This document shows, piece after piece, positions 49,860-59,056 of a DNA stretch of 64,000 nt (positions are counted from its first letter, which is position 1; every line of letters starts with the position of its first letter). The notes below the pieces were generated by a model. The model was not told the DNA's origin. It ran no database searches and saw only the letters and a list, made by a program, of their open reading frames with translations. This DNA comes from Nitrososphaerota archaeon. Its GTDB lineage: Archaea; Thermoproteota; Nitrososphaeria; Nitrososphaerales; Nitrosopumilaceae. The stretch lies in contig JAGWFT010000001.1 of NCBI GenBank assembly GCA_028867755.1, positions 660,727-724,726 on the forward strand, in the 5' to 3' direction. The translations under genes and the position numbers were made by a program.

Positions 49860-50876
49860 ATGGGGGATCTTCGCAAGGACTATGTCGTTGATAAATTTGT
49901 AATTGTTTCTCAAGATAATCACAGTGCTAGTGATTCAAAAAAGTGTCCCTACTGTCCAGGAAATGAATCCATGACAAATCCATCTTCACTTTCTCTTGTT
50001 GCAAAGGATGGTATGTTACAAAGACTTCAAGATAGTGAAGATTACTATGTGAAAGACTGGTCAGTTAGAGTCTTTGAAAGTAAGAATCCTGTAGTTGCCA
50101 CCACATCAGAGAATTCTTACAGTGACAGACCACTTTATAGCGAACCAGCTTACGGTTATCACTACATCGTAGTTGCATCTGAGAAACACAAAGACTCACT
50201 TGCTAGCATACCAGTTGAACAGTGGTCTAATGTTTTAGTTGTAATTCAGGATAGGCTTAGGTGGTTGTACACACAAAGGGGAGTAACCTATGTCTCAATC
50301 TATGTAAACCATGGGAAAGAAGCTGGCAGTCCAATTATTCACCCACATCTCAACGTAGTTACGTTTTCTACAATTCCTCCTGTAATAGAATTGGAGGCAG
50401 AGGCTGCGCATAAGATTCTAAATGAAAAAGGCATATGCCCAATGTGTCAAACCGTAAGCACTGAAACAGGCGGACCAAGGCAGATACTGCAGACTGAAGG
50501 ATTTTTGGCGTTTTGCCCATGGGCTCCATCTCATCCATATGAATTTTGGATATATCCAAAAAAGCACACAACGAGCTTTTCAAAAATAACTCAAAAGGAA
50601 ATAAATGACCTTTCTTTGATCTTGAGGGCAACTCTTGGCGGTCTTGCTAATACAATGAAGAATGCAGCATATAATATGGTGTTTCATCTCTCACCTGAAA
50701 AGAAAAACAACAGACAGATTCACTGGCACATTGAAGTGTATCCACAGTCTGATTCTTGGTCTGGTCTTGAAAGAGGATATGGAGTCTTCTTGAACAAAAT
50801 AACTCCAGAAAAAGCTGCAGAGGAGCTCGGTGCCTCTTGCAGAAAAGAGCTTGCAGGTCTAGTTGGAATAGTATAG
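49860..50876 (+). CDS. galT: Galactose-1-phosphate uridylyltransferase-like (GalT/HIT) protein
   Basis: A 338-residue two-domain HIT-superfamily nucleotidyltransferase. Zinc-site CPYCPGNE and CPMC; active-site loop AGSPIIHPHLNVV. Classical GalT has HPHxQ; here the Gln is Asn (HPHLN). The C-terminal half has QIHWHIEVYPQ. It may transfer UMP or AMP onto a sugar-1-phosphate, perhaps linked to the sugar nucleotidyltransferase at 51.8 kb. ATG 49860. Confidence 0.85.
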   Translation: MGDLRKDYVVDKFVIVSQDNHSASDSKKCPYCPGNESMTNPSSLSLVAKDGMLQRLQDSEDYYVKDWSVRVFESKNPVVATTSENSYSDRPLYSEPAYGYHYIVVASEKHKDSLASIPVEQWSNVLVVIQDRLRWLYTQRGVTYVSIYVNHGKEAGSPIIHPHLNVVTFSTIPPVIELEAEAAHKILNEKGICPMCQTVSTETGGPRQILQTEGFLAFCPWAPSHPYEFWIYPKKHTTSFSKITQKEINDLSLILRATLGGLANTMKNAAYNMVFHLSPEKKNNRQIHWHIEVYPQSDSWSGLERGYGVFLNKITPEKAAEELGASCRKELAGLVGIV

Positions 50877-50918
50877 CTAATCATTTGGTTTATTTATTGA
50901 CATAAATCAAGAATAATT

Positions 50919-51347
50919 GTGGCAGTTGAAAAATGGGTTGCTGCAGCAAGTTTGGGAATGTTTGTATTGTTTGCAGCTGAAATGATATCGATAGCGCATT
51001 TTCTAAAAAATCCGTCATACGATGTTGATCCCTCATCAATGGTTAGAGAATTTATTTCAATTAGTGGAGCACCAGCGTTGATACTTGCAGGATCTTCATT
51101 TTTGTTGGCACGCAGATACGGTTCAATACTTTGTGGGTCTCTTATTGTTGCAGGAGGAGTTGCAACATTAATTGGAATGAACTATGTCAATACTCTTGTG
51201 CCACAAATTGCTCCAGCATATCTAGTTGAAGAACTATCTATTACTCCAACTTTATTCATGGTAGTATCAGTACCTGTAATGATAGTTGGTGGGCTTTTAT
51301 TTCGCTTAAAGCCAAGACCAAAAAGAGACTACTTTTTTGACCGATGA
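50919..51347 (+). CDS. Four-helix membrane protein, unknown
   Basis: A 142-residue hydrophobic protein with about four membrane segments (AAASLGMFVLFAAEMISIAH; GAPALILAGSSFLLARR; CGSLIVAGGVATLIGM; LFMVVSVPVMIVGGLLF) and a basic end (RPKRDYFFDR). I do not recognise it. GTG start 42 nt after galT. Its end overlaps the convergent acetyltransferase by 19 nt. Confidence 0.65.
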   Translation: MAVEKWVAAASLGMFVLFAAEMISIAHFLKNPSYDVDPSSMVREFISISGAPALILAGSSFLLARRYGSILCGSLIVAGGVATLIGMNYVNTLVPQIAPAYLVEELSITPTLFMVVSVPVMIVGGLLFRLKPRPKRDYFFDR

Positions 51348-51775
51348 TCAAATCTCATTGAATTAGAATGCAACTTGAACCCTAATTTTTTATAAAAAGG
51401 AATCAGGTCATCTGTGCAATCAAGAATGGTTTTGTAACAACCGTGTTTTTGTGCATACTCTAATAACGCACGCACTATTTTCTGACCAATCCCCTTCCCT
51501 TGGAATTCCCTTGCCACCACGACGTCTTCTATGTGGCCAACCTTTCCTCCATCATGGATGAATTTTTGCTCGATTATGATGCTTGCTGCGCCTACGATCT
51601 TAGAATCCATGACTGCGACATATACTATCTCATTTGGATTTCCAGAAATTCTATCAAATACTACCTGCGCCTTTTTTGGACTCATACTACTTGTCTTCCT
51701 AAGAGAATCAAGAGAATGCAGAAATCCATTGGATAGGTCTTTTTTCTGGAGCTTGCGTATCTTGATTTCAGTCAT
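51329..51775 (-). CDS. GNAT acetyltransferase, GNA1-like
   Basis: A 148-residue acetyl-CoA-dependent transferase resembling eukaryotic glucosamine-6-phosphate acetyltransferase: GHIEDVVVAREFQGKGIGQK, CYKTILDCTDDLIPFYKKLG. The HIEDVVV strand and the ILDC...FYKKLGF end match GNA1. With the nucleotidyltransferase 9 nt upstream it could supply GlcNAc-type sugar nucleotides. The substrate is inferred. Confidence 0.82.
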   Translation of the reverse strand: MTEIKIRKLQKKDLSNGFLHSLDSLRKTSSMSPKKAQVVFDRISGNPNEIVYVAVMDSKIVGAASIIIEQKFIHDGGKVGHIEDVVVAREFQGKGIGQKIVRALLEYAQKHGCYKTILDCTDDLIPFYKKLGFKLHSNSMRFDHRSKK

Positions 51776-51784
51776 GGTTTAGAG

Positions 51785-52486
51785 CTAAATCTGACCAAGT
51801 CTTTCCAAATAATGTTGATATGCACGCCTATAGGACGCTTTGTCTCCGATATCGATAAATCCCTTCTTAATTGGATATCCACTTACTTTGTTTTTCTTGG
51901 ATAGCGCACTACGAATAACAAGATCCATTCCATATGGCTTGTTTTCTGGGATTAGTTCAAAAATTTCTGGTTCCATGACATAACATCCAATATTGATATT
52001 TCCTTTCACGTCTGGTTTCTCTTTCCATGCTTTCACTCGATTTGTCTTATCTGTCTCTATGAATCCGTATGGAAGCTTGGTCTTGTATTCAAACAATCCC
52101 ATTGTTACAAAGGCTTTCTTTCTTCTGTGATAATCAATCATGTTCTTCAAACTAAACTCAAAAATTGAATCGCCATATACACAAACAAAAGTGTCATCAA
52201 TAAATTCTTGTGCAGTCTTCAATTGGCCTGCTGTTGCAAGCGGTCTATTTGCAACTGCATATTCGATTTTCACACCAAATCTACTTCCGTCCTCAAAATA
52301 ATCTTCTATCGTTTTTCTCAAGTAACTTACACACAGGACAAACGAATCAATACCATTGCTCTTTATCCAATCAATCAAATGTTCCAAGAGTGGTTTCTCT
52401 CCAAGTGGAAGCATAGCTTTTGGCAGAAATGTAGTGTACGGTTGTAGTCGTGTTCCAAGCCCTCCTGCCAAGATTACGGCCTTCAT
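51785..52486 (-). CDS. Sugar-1-phosphate nucleotidyltransferase
   Basis: A 233-residue NTP_transferase: AVILAGGLGTRLQPYTTFLP, KAMLPLGEKPLLEHLIDW, VYGDSIFEF and GFIDIGDKASYRRAYQHY. It makes an NDP-sugar (glucose or mannose type) for glycans or glycoproteins. It lacks the C-terminal left-handed beta-helix of acetyltransferase fusions; the GNAT gene next to it may provide that activity. Confidence 0.88.
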   Translation of the reverse strand: MKAVILAGGLGTRLQPYTTFLPKAMLPLGEKPLLEHLIDWIKSNGIDSFVLCVSYLRKTIEDYFEDGSRFGVKIEYAVANRPLATAGQLKTAQEFIDDTFVCVYGDSIFEFSLKNMIDYHRRKKAFVTMGLFEYKTKLPYGFIETDKTNRVKAWKEKPDVKGNINIGCYVMEPEIFELIPENKPYGMDLVIRSALSKKNKVSGYPIKKGFIDIGDKASYRRAYQHYLERLGQI

Positions 52487-52534
52487 GAGATCTAGTCTAA
52501 GAATGTAGTATTTATTTTGAAGGATGAAGATATT

Positions 52535-53836
52535 CTACCCCATCTTGACAAGCTTTGTCAAGACATTCTTTGGGGTTTTTCCAAATATCAAGATCATAGG
52601 TTCCTTTCCAATGTCTCCTGTATGGTATATGATATCTGGAGGGTTTCCAAATTTTGCAATTGCATTTTTTATCCCCCATGATATTGTTTTTCCTTCCATA
52701 TTTTTGGTACCATGTGATTCTAGGGCTCTATCATAATGTGAGACGCGAAACCTCTTTGCAATTGCTTTTTTGATTGTCTTATCTTCATATTTGATATTTA
52801 TGGCAGATCTTATTGTGGGGAATTTTCTTGCCATCTCTAAAATTGCATTAGCCACATGTCTTGAACCACCATACTTGAGTATACCTGTCACGATAACCTG
52901 TCTTCCTGTCTTGACTATGCGCCCCTCAAGTCCAAGTATATCGAAAATTGATTCTGGATTAGGTTTGGAAAACACAAAATTCGTCTGTACCTCTGGTATG
53001 TACCTGTGAACTTCTTTGATAGCAACAAATTGGTTTATGGCCATAGAAAGCTCGTCTTCTATACTATCTGTATTTTTTTGTCTAACAATAACAAGACCCT
53101 TTCCTACTTTTGTGGCATTCTTGATGGATTCAAACGAGATCTTTTGTGCAAGCCTTGAAGACTCGGATAATGTTTTTCCTTTAGCTAGATACACACAAAG
53201 TGCTGCAGAAAATGTACATCCACCGCCATGACTACCTCTTGAGAGTTTCTTTTGAGAAAATGTGTGAAACTTCTTTTTTTCAAGCAAAAGGTCTGTAACT
53301 TTGTCACCTTGCATGTGACCTCCTTTTATTATGACATTTTTTGCACCCATGGAATTTATTTTCAGAGTTGCTTTTTTTGCATCATTTAATGATTTGATTT
53401 TCATATTTGTCATCTTTTCTGCCTCTGGCACATTTGGTGTTATGACATATGCAAGAGGTATCAACAGTTTCTTGAAATCTGAAAAAGCATCATCTAGAAG
53501 AAGTGTACCTCCAGTAGTTGACTCAAAAATAGGATCAAGTACGATAGGAATCTCTAGATCTTTCATCTCAGAATGAATTACTCTTATGGTTTTTTTATCA
53601 TAAACCATACCTATCTTGATTGCATCAATAGTAAAATCTGACAGGATTGATCTTATCTGACTCTTGATAATTTCAGATGAGACAGGCTCTGATTTGAAAA
53701 ACTTGGAAGAGTTCTGACTTGTTAATGCAGTGATTACAGTAAGCCCGTATGCCCCAAGAGATGTGAATGTCTTTATATCTCCTTGAATACCGGCTCCAGA
53801 AGACGGATCAGAACCTGCTATGGATAACACATTCAT
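52535..53836 (-). CDS. thiDN: Bifunctional HMP-P kinase / thiamine-phosphate synthase (ThiD-ThiN)
   Basis: A 433-residue fusion. Residues 1-255 are ThiD, which phosphorylates hydroxymethylpyrimidine: SIAGSDPSSGAGIQGDIKTF, ITALTSQN, VIIKGGH and RGSHGGGCTFSAAL. Residues 265-433 are ThiN, a ThiE-independent thiamine-phosphate synthase (VKTGRQVIVTGILKYGGSRH; FRVSHYDRALESHGTKNMEG). Divergent from thiC across 55 nt, with no TPP riboswitch seen. Confidence 0.92.
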   Translation of the reverse strand: MNVLSIAGSDPSSGAGIQGDIKTFTSLGAYGLTVITALTSQNSSKFFKSEPVSSEIIKSQIRSILSDFTIDAIKIGMVYDKKTIRVIHSEMKDLEIPIVLDPIFESTTGGTLLLDDAFSDFKKLLIPLAYVITPNVPEAEKMTNMKIKSLNDAKKATLKINSMGAKNVIIKGGHMQGDKVTDLLLEKKKFHTFSQKKLSRGSHGGGCTFSAALCVYLAKGKTLSESSRLAQKISFESIKNATKVGKGLVIVRQKNTDSIEDELSMAINQFVAIKEVHRYIPEVQTNFVFSKPNPESIFDILGLEGRIVKTGRQVIVTGILKYGGSRHVANAILEMARKFPTIRSAINIKYEDKTIKKAIAKRFRVSHYDRALESHGTKNMEGKTISWGIKNAIAKFGNPPDIIYHTGDIGKEPMILIFGKTPKNVLTKLVKMG

Positions 53837-53891
53837 GATGGTATGATAGGAAACTCACGTTTAAATTCAATCGATTGGTAAAAAAGGTAAA

Positions 53892-55232
53892 TTGGGAACA
53901 CAAATGAGCGCTGCCCGTAGGGGCATTGCCACAGAGGAAATGAAAACAGTGGCAAAAGAAGAAGATGTGACTTTGGATTGGCTCATTCCAAAGATAGCAA
54001 ATGGTTCCATTATAATTCCGCATAACAATATCAGACCGCAAAAAATTCATGTGGTAGGAATTGGCAAAGGGATGAAAACAAAGGTAAATGTCAACATTGG
54101 TAACTCTACTTTAAATCAGAATTTAGATGAGGAAATAAAGAAGGCCAAAGTTGCTGTAAAATACCATTCTGACACTATAATGGATCTGAGCGATGGAGGA
54201 GATGTAGGAATTTTCAGAAGGACATTGCTTGAGGCAGCTCCAATAACATTTGGTACAGTTCCAGTATACGAGGCTTACAATTACGGTGTGGAAAAACACA
54301 AGAACCCGCTTGATATCACTGAAGATGATTTTCTTAATGCGTTTGAACATAACATAAAAGATGGTGTAGATTACACCACCATACATTCTGGTATTACAAA
54401 AGATATTGCAAAAAGAATTCTGGCAGTAAAAAGACACGGAGGAATAGTAAGCAAGGGCGGTACTATCACCGCTGCATGGATGCTAAAATATGACAAGGAA
54501 AACCCGTACTATGAACATTTTGATTATCTCATTGAACTGGCAAGGCAATATGATGTTACTTTTAGCTTGGGTGATGCCTTAAGGCCTGGCTCAATACTTG
54601 ATTCACATGATGAATTACAAATTCAGGAGATGATTAACGTATCACGTCTAACAAAAAGGGCTCATGAAAAAGATGTGCAGGTAATGGTAGAAGGTCCAGG
54701 CCATGTGCCTCTAAATGAAGTTGCTGCAAATGTCAGGCTAGCAAAGTCCCTTATTGGTGATGTTCCGTATTATGTCTTAGGTCCACTTGTAACTGATGTG
54801 GCGTCAGGTCATGATCATATTGCTAGTGCCATAGGTGCAGCAATATCTGCAAGCGAAGGAGTGGATTTGTTATGTTATCTTACTCCAGCAGAGCACTTGG
54901 CTTTGCCTAATGCTGAGGAAGTAAAAGCAGGATTAATTGCATATAGAATTGCAGCACATGCTGCAGACCTTGTCAAACTAAGAGACAAAGCAATCAAGTG
55001 GGATATGGAAATGACAGAGGCTAGACGAACACTTAACTGGGAAAAACAAATTGCATTATCAATTGACCCTGAAGAAGCAGCAAGAATTCATGCAAGAACA
55101 GGTCAGCTCAGAGGAAACACAGTTCCATGTACCATGTGCGGAGGAGCTTGTGTCTACATCATGCTTCCACAGCAAAGATATGCTAAGTCCGATGAATCAA
55201 AAGAAGAAGAAAAACTACAACAAGATAGCTAG
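53892..55232 (+). CDS. thiC: Phosphomethylpyrimidine synthase ThiC
   Basis: Radical-SAM enzyme making HMP-phosphate from aminoimidazole ribotide. The 446 residues show GIGKGMKTKVNVNIGNST, DLSDGGDVG, VSKGGTITAAWML, SLGDALRPGSI, VMVEGPGHVPLNEV and the Fe-S end CTMCGGACVYIMLP. That end spaces its cysteines Cx2Cx3C, one shorter than the Cx2Cx4C I know from bacterial ThiC. TTG 53892; ATG 53904 is also possible. Confidence 0.94.
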   Translation: MGTQMSAARRGIATEEMKTVAKEEDVTLDWLIPKIANGSIIIPHNNIRPQKIHVVGIGKGMKTKVNVNIGNSTLNQNLDEEIKKAKVAVKYHSDTIMDLSDGGDVGIFRRTLLEAAPITFGTVPVYEAYNYGVEKHKNPLDITEDDFLNAFEHNIKDGVDYTTIHSGITKDIAKRILAVKRHGGIVSKGGTITAAWMLKYDKENPYYEHFDYLIELARQYDVTFSLGDALRPGSILDSHDELQIQEMINVSRLTKRAHEKDVQVMVEGPGHVPLNEVAANVRLAKSLIGDVPYYVLGPLVTDVASGHDHIASAIGAAISASEGVDLLCYLTPAEHLALPNAEEVKAGLIAYRIAAHAADLVKLRDKAIKWDMEMTEARRTLNWEKQIALSIDPEEAARIHARTGQLRGNTVPCTMCGGACVYIMLPQQRYAKSDESKEEEKLQQDS

Positions 55233-55619
55233 AACTTTTTCAAGACTTGGTACTGTTTGGTACTGTGTTATGTCTGAAGAGTTTATCCATCTGTATTCTT
55301 GGTTTTCCCAGTTTAGAGTAATGTTGACATCTTGTACAGAAAACAAGAAAGGGAAAATTAGCCATTCGTGATTTGCATACTGGGGAGAATCTGCCCGAAT
55401 TTGCGGTCCTGACTTGAGAAGAGTGATCTTGTCTTCTGTTATACCTGTTTCCTCCAGTATCTCCTTCTTTGCTCTGTAGATTGGCTCCTCATCACCCTCT
55501 ATAATTCCCGATATTCCTGCCCAAAGGCCCTTCATGGATCTGACTTTATCGCTGCGTTTTAAAATGAGACACTTGTCGCTGTGAATTAAAAAGGAAGTAA
55601 CGATTCTTGTGGAATTCAA
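55215..55619 (-). CDS. Nudix hydrolase
   Basis: A 134-residue NDP-X hydrolase. The Nudix box is GIIEGDEEPIYRAKKEILEE followed by TG, with Lys in place of the usual Arg of REUxEE. The substrate is unknown. The TTG start follows the tyrA stop directly (TAGTTG), so it is the last gene of the tyr operon. Its end overlaps the convergent thiC by 18 nt. Confidence 0.85.
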   Translation of the reverse strand: MNSTRIVTSFLIHSDKCLILKRSDKVRSMKGLWAGISGIIEGDEEPIYRAKKEILEETGITEDKITLLKSGPQIRADSPQYANHEWLIFPFLFSVQDVNITLNWENQEYRWINSSDITQYQTVPSLEKVLAILL

Positions 55620-56474
55620 CTATTTTTCAACAGCATTTACCATGGATACCAACTTTTTGTATGCATCATCCATATCCACGTTCTTTGCGAGTCTCTCTTT
55701 TGCACTTCCAACATATTTTAGAATCTCTTCGGTTCTATTTTCTTGTATTAAAATAAGCATTCTTCCTATGTCTTTCCAAAACTCTTCTGCGTATTTTCTA
55801 ATTTCTGGATTTGAAATGATAGTCTCAATAAGTTCAGGTGATTCAGTCATGATTCCTGCAGTGAGAAGCTTTTGTGCCTTGAAAGTAGTACCTGACATCT
55901 TTTCAACCAGTGAAAAGTTTTCTTCTTTTGCAAGTATATTGGCAAGAGACAAGTTTACTAAATGAGTCATGCCTAATATTATTGCAATCTTTTTGTCATG
56001 CTCTGTGGCGTCTATCTGTACAAAACTTGCTTCAGGAAACAATAATTTTGCTACAGCAAGCTCTTTTTTTGCATCACGAATTGGAATGGAAATTATGTTT
56101 TGACCCTTTAGTTTCTTTGTTCCAGGACCAAACATGGGATGCATGCAAACCGGATTTACCTTGTCTGGAATTTTTGATAGGGCAGCTGCAGTTTTCAGCT
56201 TGAGCGAAGATATGTCGATAAGATATGAGTCTCTTCTCATCTCTTTTGCAATCAATCTCACAGTTTCTGGAGTGCGTTTGACTGGAATACACAAGATGAC
56301 ATAATCTGCAGGTAGTATTGCACCAACTAGAGACTGTGCCTTTGTAATTGACTTGTTTGAGATCTCTTTTTCAGAATCATAGCCAATTACATCGTAACCT
56401 TTCTCGAGAAAATACTTTGTGAACCATTTGCCCATCTGTCCTTCTGAACCGATTATTGCTATTTTCTTCTTCAT
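55620..56474 (-). CDS. tyrA: Prephenate dehydrogenase (TyrA)
   Basis: NAD(P)-dependent oxidative decarboxylation of prephenate to 4-hydroxyphenylpyruvate. The 284 residues have the Rossmann start IAIIGSEGQMGKWF, YVILCIPVKRTPE, the catalytic-region VCMHPMFGPGTKKLKGQNI and a helical dimer domain. Its ATG overlaps the stop of the chorismate mutase-aminotransferase gene by 4 nt. Confidence 0.92.
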   Translation of the reverse strand: MKKKIAIIGSEGQMGKWFTKYFLEKGYDVIGYDSEKEISNKSITKAQSLVGAILPADYVILCIPVKRTPETVRLIAKEMRRDSYLIDISSLKLKTAAALSKIPDKVNPVCMHPMFGPGTKKLKGQNIISIPIRDAKKELAVAKLLFPEASFVQIDATEHDKKIAIILGMTHLVNLSLANILAKEENFSLVEKMSGTTFKAQKLLTAGIMTESPELIETIISNPEIRKYAEEFWKDIGRMLILIQENRTEEILKYVGSAKERLAKNVDMDDAYKKLVSMVNAVEK

Positions 56475-57841
56475 TTTTCTGTCCTCATCACTTCTTCTAT
56501 TATCTTCATTCCGTGGTTAAGTGTTTCTTCTGGCTGACAAGCAGATATTCTGATAAATCCTTGATAATTTCCAAATCCATTACCAGGTGCTACGGCTACG
56601 CCATAATCTAAAAGCTTGTTTGTAAACTCGACAGAGTCAAAATGTAGTTTTTTTACCTTGACAAAGAGGTACATGGCACCATCTGGTTCTACAAATTCAA
56701 TTTCCATGTTCTTTGCTTTTTTTATCACAGCCTCTAGTCTAGCTTTAATGGTTTTAGTGTTATCTGTAGTATCAGCTTCGAGGGCTTTCATGGCTACATA
56801 TTGGATTGGCTCTGACACATTTGTCATGGCTAGTGCCTGCAGTTTTGCCATCTTGTCTATTATCTCAGGACTAGATACGGTATATCCTATCCTAAATCCA
56901 GTCATTGCATGAGACTTGGAAAAAGACTGGGTCACAATTGACTTGTTGTACCTGTAGGACAGGACGCTCTTCCAATTTTTGAATGCGTATGAAGAATAAA
57001 TCTCGTCACTTAGCACATGGAGATCATGTTTTATTGAAATACTCATTATCTGGTCTAGCATCTTTTCAGGAAGTATCTTTCCTGTGGGATTATTTGGATA
57101 GTTTAGTACTATCATCCTTGTATTTTGATTAATTGCATTTTCAATCTCTTCAATCTTAGGCTCCCATCTTTGTTCTAGGCTTGTGTGAATAGTTCTAACT
57201 TTGACTCCTGAATTCAGAGCGTTGTCTCTGTATGCAGGCCACGCAGGCTCTATTATTATGATCTCATTTCCTGGATTGAGCATGGTAGAGATTGCAAGAA
57301 AGATTGAAAATCTTGCACCGGGGGAGACAAGAATATTTTGTGGACTTGTCTTGGCCCCAAATGTATCTGTGACATGGTTTGCAAGAGCTTCTCTAAATTC
57401 TATCATTCCTTTTGAATCTCCGTACTTTGTGTATCCCATGTCATAAACTTGAGAGAGTGCATTGCTAACTATTTTTGGTGGTAGGAAATCTGGTTCTCCT
57501 ACCTCCATGTGGATTATTTTCTTTCCCTGTTTCTCTAATGTCTTTGCCTTTAAGAACACTGAAAGATGTGTCTGTTTATCCGTTGATTGTATCTTGACAG
57601 ATTCGGTTAATAGAAAATTTAACATTGTAAGACCAATTTTTTCATCAAGGTCAATCTCTTTACACAATGAAAGAACCTTTGTTCTAAGATGACTTTCTCT
57701 TTCTTCATCTGTTACGCCAAGTCCGAGGTTATTTTTGAGATTACCAATTTCTTTTGCAACATCGTTTCTTTCTCTTAATAACTTTAGCATATCAATTGTT
57801 ATCTTGTCTATCTTATCGCGCAGCTTGTCAATGTCTGACAT
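56471..57841 (-). CDS. Chorismate mutase fused to class I/II aminotransferase
   Basis: A 456-residue fusion. Residues 1-90 are an AroQ-type chorismate mutase helix bundle (IDKLRDKIDKITIDMLKLLR; RNDVAKEIGNLK). Residues 95-456 are a PLP aminotransferase (MEVGEPDFLPPKIV; NYPNNPTGKILPE; Schiff-base Lys in TQSFSKSHAMTGFRIGY). It turns chorismate to prephenate and transaminates prephenate or the aryl-pyruvates. It lies between aroC and tyrA, 3 nt and 4 nt apart. Confidence 0.92.
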   Translation of the reverse strand: MSDIDKLRDKIDKITIDMLKLLRERNDVAKEIGNLKNNLGLGVTDEERESHLRTKVLSLCKEIDLDEKIGLTMLNFLLTESVKIQSTDKQTHLSVFLKAKTLEKQGKKIIHMEVGEPDFLPPKIVSNALSQVYDMGYTKYGDSKGMIEFREALANHVTDTFGAKTSPQNILVSPGARFSIFLAISTMLNPGNEIIIIEPAWPAYRDNALNSGVKVRTIHTSLEQRWEPKIEEIENAINQNTRMIVLNYPNNPTGKILPEKMLDQIMSISIKHDLHVLSDEIYSSYAFKNWKSVLSYRYNKSIVTQSFSKSHAMTGFRIGYTVSSPEIIDKMAKLQALAMTNVSEPIQYVAMKALEADTTDNTKTIKARLEAVIKKAKNMEIEFVEPDGAMYLFVKVKKLHFDSVEFTNKLLDYGVAVAPGNGFGNYQGFIRISACQPEETLNHGMKIIEEVMRTEK

Positions 57842-57844
57842 TTC

Positions 57845-58942
57845 TTATCGAATCACTGAAGGGATAAAACCGGCTCTTAGTGCATGATCAGCAAGTACTA
57901 CTGATACCAAGGAATCAACTACTGGAGGCGCTCTTGGAACTACGCATGGATCATGCCTGCCTTGAACTATGAGAGAAACTGGTTTTTTTGTCTTGACATC
58001 TACGGTATGCTGTTTTTTTGCAATTGATGAAGCAGGCTTGAAGGCAATTCGAAGTATTAAGGGCATTCCTGTAGATAGTCCTCCCAATATGCCACCAGCG
58101 TTGTTTGTTTTAGTTACAATCCTTCCATTCTTTGTTACAAACTCATCATTGTTTTGTGAACCGTGAAGAGTAGAGCCATAAAAGCCTGAACCAAATTCTA
58201 CTCCCTTGACTGCAGGAATTGAGAATAATGCCTTGCTAAGATCTGATTCTAGTGACCCAAAAATTGGCTCGCCAAGACCAACAGGAAGGTTTGTTGTAAT
58301 GGACTCTACAATTCCTCCAACAGAATCTCCACTCCGCCTTGCTGCAAGTATGACAGATCGCATCTTTTCTGCCATCTTAGGGTCTGGACATCTTACTTCG
58401 TTATCATAAATGGAATTTTTTGTCTTTGGTGCAGCCTGTGCATTCATCTTTACCTTGCCCACTTGACAGGTGTATGAATATGTATCAACTCCAATAGTTT
58501 GTGTAAGTAATTTTTTTGCAATAGCTCCAGCCATAACAAATGTTGCAGTCAGTCTACCAGAAAATCTTCCTCCGCCCCTATAATCATTCCACCCTTTATA
58601 CTTTACATATGCAGGATAATCAGAATGGCCAGGCCTTGGCCTTAATGTCAAGTTTTCATAATCATGAGAACGTTGGTCTTGATTCCAAATGACCATTGCA
58701 ATTGGAGCCCCAGTTGTGTATCCGCGAAATACTCCTGAAAGGATCTCTACTTTGTCCTCTTCTTTTCTTTGAGTAGTTATGATGGATTGACCTGGCTTGC
58801 GCAAGTCAAGCATTTTTTGAATATCTTTTTCCTCAAGTTCTAAACCTGCTGGGCACCCATCCACAACAGCTCCTATGCACCTGCCATGACTCTCACCAAA
58901 ACTGGTAAAGACATAGCGTTGACCAATGGAGCTTGAAGACAT
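57845..58942 (-). CDS. aroC: Chorismate synthase
   Basis: FMN-dependent conversion of EPSP to chorismate. The 365 residues from ATG 58942 begin SSIGQRYVFTSFGESHG; further marks are GCPAGLELEEKDIQ, RPGHSDYPAYVKY, YRGGGRFSGRLTA and GRHDPCVVPRAPPVVD. An upstream in-frame start at 59077 would add 45 residues overlapping the divergent GNAT gene and is rejected. Confidence 0.95.
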   Translation of the reverse strand: MSSSSIGQRYVFTSFGESHGRCIGAVVDGCPAGLELEEKDIQKMLDLRKPGQSIITTQRKEEDKVEILSGVFRGYTTGAPIAMVIWNQDQRSHDYENLTLRPRPGHSDYPAYVKYKGWNDYRGGGRFSGRLTATFVMAGAIAKKLLTQTIGVDTYSYTCQVGKVKMNAQAAPKTKNSIYDNEVRCPDPKMAEKMRSVILAARRSGDSVGGIVESITTNLPVGLGEPIFGSLESDLSKALFSIPAVKGVEFGSGFYGSTLHGSQNNDEFVTKNGRIVTKTNNAGGILGGLSTGMPLILRIAFKPASSIAKKQHTVDVKTKKPVSLIVQGRHDPCVVPRAPPVVDSLVSVVLADHALRAGFIPSVIR

Positions 58943-59056
58943 GATGAAATTTTCATTTGCATGCTTATAATCCTTATAGGAATCAGGCCAAGTTTTGGCA
59001 AAATCCTGACCTGTGCAATCCAAAATTAGATAATTAACATCCAAGTTAATTGTACT

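Noticed and set aside
53837-53891. TPP riboswitch between thiDN and thiC
   Set aside because: The 55-nt gap is too short and lacks the conserved CTGAGA and ACCTGA blocks.
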